From Micrococcales bacterium (lineage in GTDB: Bacteria > Actinomycetota > Actinomycetes > S36-B12 > UBA5976): DNA of 10,242 bases. A model generated the notes under the pieces. The model was given only the letters and a program-made list of their open reading frames with translations. It made no database searches and was not told the origin of the DNA. Where the stretch lies: NCBI GenBank assembly GCA_024640585.1, contig JAHEEQ010000155.1, positions 1 through 10,242 of the forward strand, given 5' to 3'. This document shows positions 7,680 through 10,242 of this stretch, piece after piece. The position numbers were made by a program, and so were the translations under genes. The first letter of the stretch is position 1. Each line of letters opens with the position of its first letter.

Positions 7680-7990
7680 TGAAAATAGTTGCAGTGACAT
7701 CCTGCGCAACAGGAATTGCACACACCTATATGGCCGCTGAAGCACTTGAACGTGCAGCAAAAGCTGCTGGTCATGAAATTTGGGTTGAAACTCAAGGTGC
7801 TGGCGGTCTAAAGCCAATTCCTGCTGACATCATTGCAGCAGCCGATGTTTGCATCTTTGCAAATGACGTCGGAATCAGAGATGCTGATCGTTACGCGCAT
7901 CTTCCAACTGTTAAAACAATTCCGAAAAATGCAATCAAGAATGCAGCGGAATTGATTGAACAAGCCGCAGCACTACTTGCCGGCAACTAA
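7679..7990 (+). CDS. PTS fructose-specific EIIB component (stand-alone)
   Basis: Cytosolic phosphocarrier that receives phosphate from EIIA on a cysteine and donates it to sugar bound by EIIC. The 103-aa protein is one full fructose EIIB domain. The predicted active-site Cys9 lies in TSCATGIAHTYMAAEAL, very close to the family consensus CPTGIAHTYMAA, and VETQGAGG follows at about 36-43. The ATG overlaps the EIIA stop by one base (TAATG), with GGAG at 7668-7671 as ribosome-binding site. A 101-nt structured gap, not the usual overlap, separates it from EIIC. Lysine codons are mostly AAA. Confidence 0.94.
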   Translation: MKIVAVTSCATGIAHTYMAAEALERAAKAAGHEIWVETQGAGGLKPIPADIIAAADVCIFANDVGIRDADRYAHLPTVKTIPKNAIKNAAELIEQAAALLAGN

Positions 7991-7997
7991 AAATAGA

Positions 7998-8019
7998 TTT
8001 CTAGTCAACCGACTAGGAA
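7998..8019 (+). repeat. Intercistronic hairpin 1 (EIIB-EIIC gap)
   Basis: CTAGTC (8001-8006) and GACTAG (8011-8016) form a perfect stem around loop AACC. T-G, T-A and T-A pairs extend it to 9 bp. It starts 7 nt after the EIIB stop and no T-run follows, so it is not a canonical intrinsic terminator. Confidence 0.7.
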
Positions 8020-8039
8020 GTCAGATCAAAAGATCTGGC
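8020..8039 (+). repeat. Intercistronic hairpin 2 (EIIB-EIIC gap)
   Basis: CAGATC (8022-8027) and GATCTG (8032-8037) form a perfect stem around loop AAAA, extended by T-G and G-C pairs to 8 bp. It begins at the base right after hairpin 1, so the two could stack coaxially. No T-run follows. Confidence 0.7.
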
Positions 8040-8046
8040 AGCAAGC

Positions 8047-8068
8047 CACTTTCAGGAAACTGAAAGTG
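8047..8068 (+). repeat. Intercistronic hairpin 3 with GAAA tetraloop (EIIB-EIIC gap)
   Basis: CACTTTCAG (8047-8055) and CTGAAAGTG (8060-8068) form a perfect 9-bp stem closed by a GNRA-type GAAA loop, a very stable RNA motif. It ends just before the purine-rich ribosome-binding region of EIIC. Its right arm lies in a 14-nt sequence found again upstream of ptsH. Confidence 0.75.
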
Positions 8069-8077
8069 AAAAGGGAA

Positions 8078-8085
8078 AGAGAGGA
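8078..8085 (+). promoter_or_regulatory. Ribosome-binding site of the EIIC gene
   Basis: AGAGAGGA, in a long purine-rich stretch from 8061, ends 6 nt before the GTG at 8092. It supports that GTG as the start and lies outside hairpin 3, so it should be accessible when the hairpin forms. Confidence 0.65.
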
Positions 8086-8091
8086 ACAGCA

Positions 8092-9183
8092 GTGAGTGCT
8101 GGTTCTAACGTTCGCCAATGGCTTATGACGGGTGTTTCATACATGATCCCGTTCGTAACAGCCGGCGGTATTTTGATTGCTATTGGTTTCATGATTTCTG
8201 GTGACCCACCAGGATTCACAGGCCTTGGTGTACAGAGCGCAGTTGATGGTATTGACGCTGCAGGCGTTGCACTTGATATGAATGTACGTATTGGTGCATT
8301 CTTCTTCGGCTTAGCAATGGCTCCTTGGGGCTTCTTGCTTCCAGCTCTAGCAGGCTTCATCGCTTACGGTGTTGCTGATCGTCCAGGTCTAGTACCAGGT
8401 TTCTCAGCAGGTGCTGTTGCAGGTGGAATTGGTTCAGGCTTCCTTGGCGCTCTAATCGGCGGTTTGGTTGCAGGTCTAGTTGCACGCAACATTTCAGGTT
8501 GGAATGTTCCAAGTGCTGTTCGTCCATTGATGCCAATCGTGGTCAACCCACTTCTATCAACAATTGCAACACTTACAGTGATGTACTTTGTTGTTAAGAA
8601 CATCGCAACTCCACTAAACACAGGTGCAACAGACTGGTTGAACGGTCTTGCAACTGGTGGCGGATCACTTATCGTTCTAGGTGTAATCATCGGTTTGATG
8701 ATGGCATTTGACATGGGTGGACCAATCAACAAGGTTGCTTACACATTTGGTGTTGCTAGCTTGTCAGCTGCTGGCGCAGCTACAGGTGGAACCACTGTTA
8801 TGGCTGCTGTTATGGCTGCAGGTATGACACCTCCACTAGGTATGGCATTGGCAACTGTTCTACGTCCAAAGCTATTCACCGAATCTGAATTGGAAAACGG
8901 TAAGGCTGCTTGGGTTCTTGGTTTGACCTTCATCACTGAAGGTGCAATCCCATTTGCTGCTGCAGATCCAATCCGCGTTATCCCATCATTGATGGCAGGT
9001 TCTGCTGTTGCTGGTGCAGTTATTGGTGGAATTGGTTCAACATTGAACGCACCTCACGGTGGTATCGCAGTGTTGCCATTGATTGGTAACCCATTGGGCT
9101 TCGTCGTTGCTCTAGTTGCTGGTGCAGTTGTTACTGCATTCGCAGTTGTTGCATTGAAGAGCACTGCAAAGGCAGACGCCTAA
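8092..9183 (+). CDS. PTS fructose-specific EIIC membrane component (stand-alone)
   Basis: Integral membrane permease that binds and translocates the sugar while EIIB phosphorylates it, yielding fructose-1-phosphate. At 363 aa it is a full fructose-family EIIC without A or B domains. Hydrophobic stretches run through most of the protein, roughly 15-36, 66-93, 104-131, 147-168, 189-206, 217-258, 296-316 and 326-355. Family motifs are LMTGVSYMIPFVTAGGILIA (11-30), MGGPINKVAYTF (208-219), TPPLGMALA (246-254), ITEGAIPFAAADP (281-293) with the conserved Glu283, and NAPHGG (319-324). The start is GTG. Codon use differs sharply from its neighbours: all 6 Lys are AAG, all 7 Arg are CGT/CGC, 10 of 12 Asn are AAC and 14 of 18 Phe are TTC, a pattern typical of highly expressed genes. 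Exact sugar specificity is inferred from fruK next door. Confidence 0.94.
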   Translation: MSAGSNVRQWLMTGVSYMIPFVTAGGILIAIGFMISGDPPGFTGLGVQSAVDGIDAAGVALDMNVRIGAFFFGLAMAPWGFLLPALAGFIAYGVADRPGLVPGFSAGAVAGGIGSGFLGALIGGLVAGLVARNISGWNVPSAVRPLMPIVVNPLLSTIATLTVMYFVVKNIATPLNTGATDWLNGLATGGGSLIVLGVIIGLMMAFDMGGPINKVAYTFGVASLSAAGAATGGTTVMAAVMAAGMTPPLGMALATVLRPKLFTESELENGKAAWVLGLTFITEGAIPFAAADPIRVIPSLMAGSAVAGAVIGGIGSTLNAPHGGIAVLPLIGNPLGFVVALVAGAVVTAFAVVALKSTAKADA

Positions 9184-9192
9184 ATAACAACC

Positions 9193-9206
9193 TGCACATA
9201 AGTGCA
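9193..9206 (+). repeat. Small hairpin after EIIC
   Basis: TGCAC (9193-9197) and GTGCA (9202-9206) pair around loop ATAA. It immediately precedes the strong hairpin at 9209-9241 and on its own would be weak. Confidence 0.4.
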
Positions 9207-9208
9207 AA

Positions 9209-9241
9209 TGTGGGTGGATGGCCTTTGGTCATCCACCCACA
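9209..9241 (+). terminator. Strong hairpin between EIIC and ptsH (terminator or attenuator without U-tract)
   Basis: GTGGGTGGATG (9210-9220) pairs perfectly with CATCCACCCAC (9230-9240). The pairing extends inward by G-T, C-G and C-G to a TTT loop and outward by T-A, giving about 15 bp. It lies 26 nt after the EIIC stop. The following bases (CCCTTATTAAG) have no U-run, as is common for actinobacterial terminators, so partial read-through into ptsH-ptsI is plausible. An mRNA 3'-end stabiliser is the main alternative. Confidence 0.65.
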
Positions 9242-9291
9242 CCCTTATTAAGTGCGAATACACTTCGCCGCTCAACTGAAAGTGAAACTAA
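9242..9291 (+). promoter_or_regulatory. Leader of ptsH, with possible promoter elements
   Basis: If the hairpin upstream terminates transcription, a promoter for ptsH-ptsI should lie here. TACACT at 9259-9264 resembles a -10 but has no good -35. GCGAA/TTCGC (9254-9258, 9264-9268) and AAGTG/CACTT (9250-9254, 9261-9265) are two overlapping short inverted repeats that exclude each other. The 14-nt AACTGAAAGTGAAA at 9274-9287 also occurs upstream of EIIC. The Shine-Dalgarno for the ATG at 9292 is weak (GAAAGTG). Confidence 0.3.
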
Positions 9292-9576
9292 ATGCCATCA
9301 CAAATTGTCACAATTGCAAGCAGTGTTGGACTTCATGCACGCCCAGCTTCTTTACTTGTTAAAGCTGCAGGAGCGAGTGGAGTAGCAGTAACAATTGGTC
9401 GCCCCGGCGACAAAGCAGTAAATGCCGCATCAATGTTGATGGTGCTAGCGCTTGGTATTAAGCACAACGAAGATGTTGAAATAGTTGTTGCAGAAAGCGA
9501 CAACGCAAACGAAGTTTTAGCAAGTCTTGTAGAAATTCTTGAAACAAATCACGACGAGGAAAATCCATCAGCATGA
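9292..9576 (+). CDS. ptsH: Phosphocarrier protein HPr
   Basis: Small cytosolic PTS protein carrying phosphate from Enzyme I to EIIA. It is 94 aa, slightly longer than the usual 85-90 because of an acidic C-terminal tail. The phosphorylated residue is His15 in VGLHARPAS, with the conserved Arg17 right after. The Ser46-type region appears as NAASMLMVLALG with Ser47; regulatory phosphorylation there needs HPr kinase, which actinobacteria usually lack and which is not seen here. The start is ATG at 9292; the end overlaps ptsI by 4 nt (ATGA), so EI and HPr are translationally coupled. It could serve only this transporter or all PTS systems of the cell. Confidence 0.95.
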   Translation: MPSQIVTIASSVGLHARPASLLVKAAGASGVAVTIGRPGDKAVNAASMLMVLALGIKHNEDVEIVVAESDNANEVLASLVEILETNHDEENPSA

Positions 9577-10242
9577 GCACTCTCACCGGCATCGGCGTAT
9601 CACCAGGAGTAGTCCTCGGTGAAGTTTTCACAATCTCACATCAAGTAATTGATCACGATGTGGCTGCAACACCACGTGAAGTAATTGCAGCGTTGTCAGC
9701 AGTGGCAGCAGATCTCGAACGTCGCGCCCAAGCCGCAGAGATTGAAGTTGCAAAAGAAGTTTTGCAAGCTCAGGCGATGATTGCGCAAGACCCTGCACTT
9801 GAAGAAGCATTAGCTTCGCGCCTTCCAGAAGATATCAAGTATCCAGATGTTCGCCCTGCAATTCACGATGCATTCTCAGGATTCCGCACTGCACTTGAAA
9901 GTCTTGGTGGATATTTCGCTGAACGTGTTCACGATCTAGATGAAATTGCAAACCGCACTATTGCAGTCCTAAGCGGTGAAGTCGCAGAAGCAATTGTTTT
10001 GGATAAGCCATCAATCATCGTTGCAGAAGATCTAACTCCAGCCGACACAGCTGCGTTGGATTTGCGATATGCAATGGCCCTTGTGGTTGCTAAAGGTGGC
10101 CCTACAAGTCACACTGCAATTGTTGCGCGTGGTCTTGGCATACCTGCAGTCGTTGGATGCAGTGCGGCTGAAACATTAAAAGACGGCGACAAAGTTATGG
10201 TCGATGGTCGCCATGGAATAGTTGAAATTAATCCAAATGAAG
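9573..10242 (+). CDS. ptsI: PTS Enzyme I (phosphoenolpyruvate-protein phosphotransferase), N-terminal part; runs off the window
   Basis: First PTS phosphotransfer enzyme: takes phosphate from phosphoenolpyruvate onto a histidine and passes it to HPr. My translation from ATG 9573 gives 223 complete codons of a protein normally about 550-575 aa, so the PEP-binding C-terminal domain is outside the window. The N-terminal GIGVSPGVVLG (6-16), the helical HPr-binding domain (about 30-140), LTPADTAALD (154-163) and the phosphohistidine signature GGPTSHTAIVARGLGIPAVVG (175-195, active His180, corresponding to His189 in E. coli) are all present. The ATG overlaps the ptsH stop by 4 nt, and a GAGGA 12 nt upstream may serve as ribosome-binding site. 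No frameshift is visible. Confidence 0.95.
   Translation, partial: MSTLTGIGVSPGVVLGEVFTISHQVIDHDVAATPREVIAALSAVAADLERRAQAAEIEVAKEVLQAQAMIAQDPALEEALASRLPEDIKYPDVRPAIHDAFSGFRTALESLGGYFAERVHDLDEIANRTIAVLSGEVAEAIVLDKPSIIVAEDLTPADTAALDLRYAMALVVAKGGPTSHTAIVARGLGIPAVVGCSAAETLKDGDKVMVDGRHGIVEINPNE

Noticed and set aside
7998..8068. Tandem hairpins as a CRISPR array, an integron site or an intrinsic terminator
   Set aside because: The three stems differ in sequence, so there is no direct repeat-spacer pattern; there is no integrase or cas gene; and no T-run follows any stem.
8092..9183. EIIC as a horizontally acquired gene on the basis of codon use
   Set aside because: The shift is toward C/G-ending two-fold codons, as expected for strong expression, and the protein fits its operon partners; no mobile-element signs flank it.

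Overview
This window comes from a bacterial chromosome, most likely a low-to-moderate GC member of the Actinomycetota. Three things point there. HutH and HutI carry variants I associate with actinobacterial homologues (CSG instead of ASG at the HutH cofactor site, HANQL in HutI, and a DCNPGS-type motif appearing here as NCNPGS). Genes are tightly packed, with ATGA or TAATG overlaps. The two transcription blocks are compact. Streamlined freshwater actinobacteria would fit, but that is inference and no taxonomic marker is complete here.

Positions 1-5377 hold a histidine-utilisation (hut) locus. The left edge carries the 5' part of a tRNA gene on the minus strand. Just 13 nt upstream of it in transcription order lies hutG (formimidoylglutamase), also on the minus strand. 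A short divergent intergenic region (937-1020) separates hutG from the plus-strand block hutU-hutI-hutH (urocanate hydratase, imidazolonepropionase, histidine ammonia-lyase). Together the four enzymes make the complete four-step route: histidine -> urocanate -> imidazolonepropionate -> N-formimidoyl-glutamate -> glutamate plus formamide. No hut regulator or histidine transporter is visible.

Positions 5378-5535 are a 158-nt intergenic region with an unusual nested inverted repeat and candidate promoters. Positions 5536-10242 hold a self-contained fructose-type PTS block on the plus strand: DeoR-family regulator (fruR-like), 1-phosphofructokinase (fruK), then EIIA, EIIB and EIIC as three separate proteins, then HPr (ptsH) and Enzyme I (ptsI, cut by the window end). 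Phosphate would flow PEP -> EI -> HPr -> EIIA -> EIIB -> sugar entering through EIIC. FruK would then phosphorylate fructose-1-phosphate to fructose-1,6-bisphosphate, and the regulator probably senses a sugar phosphate.

The gene content is ordinary. The features that deserve attention are mostly non-coding or at residue level: three consecutive perfect or near-perfect hairpins between EIIB and EIIC, a very strong hairpin between EIIC and ptsH, a 14-nt sequence repeated upstream of both EIIC and ptsH, a sharp codon-usage shift confined to EIIC, and an Asp-to-Asn change at the expected metal-ligand position of HutI. No mobile element, CRISPR array or obvious novel defence or biosynthetic system was found.
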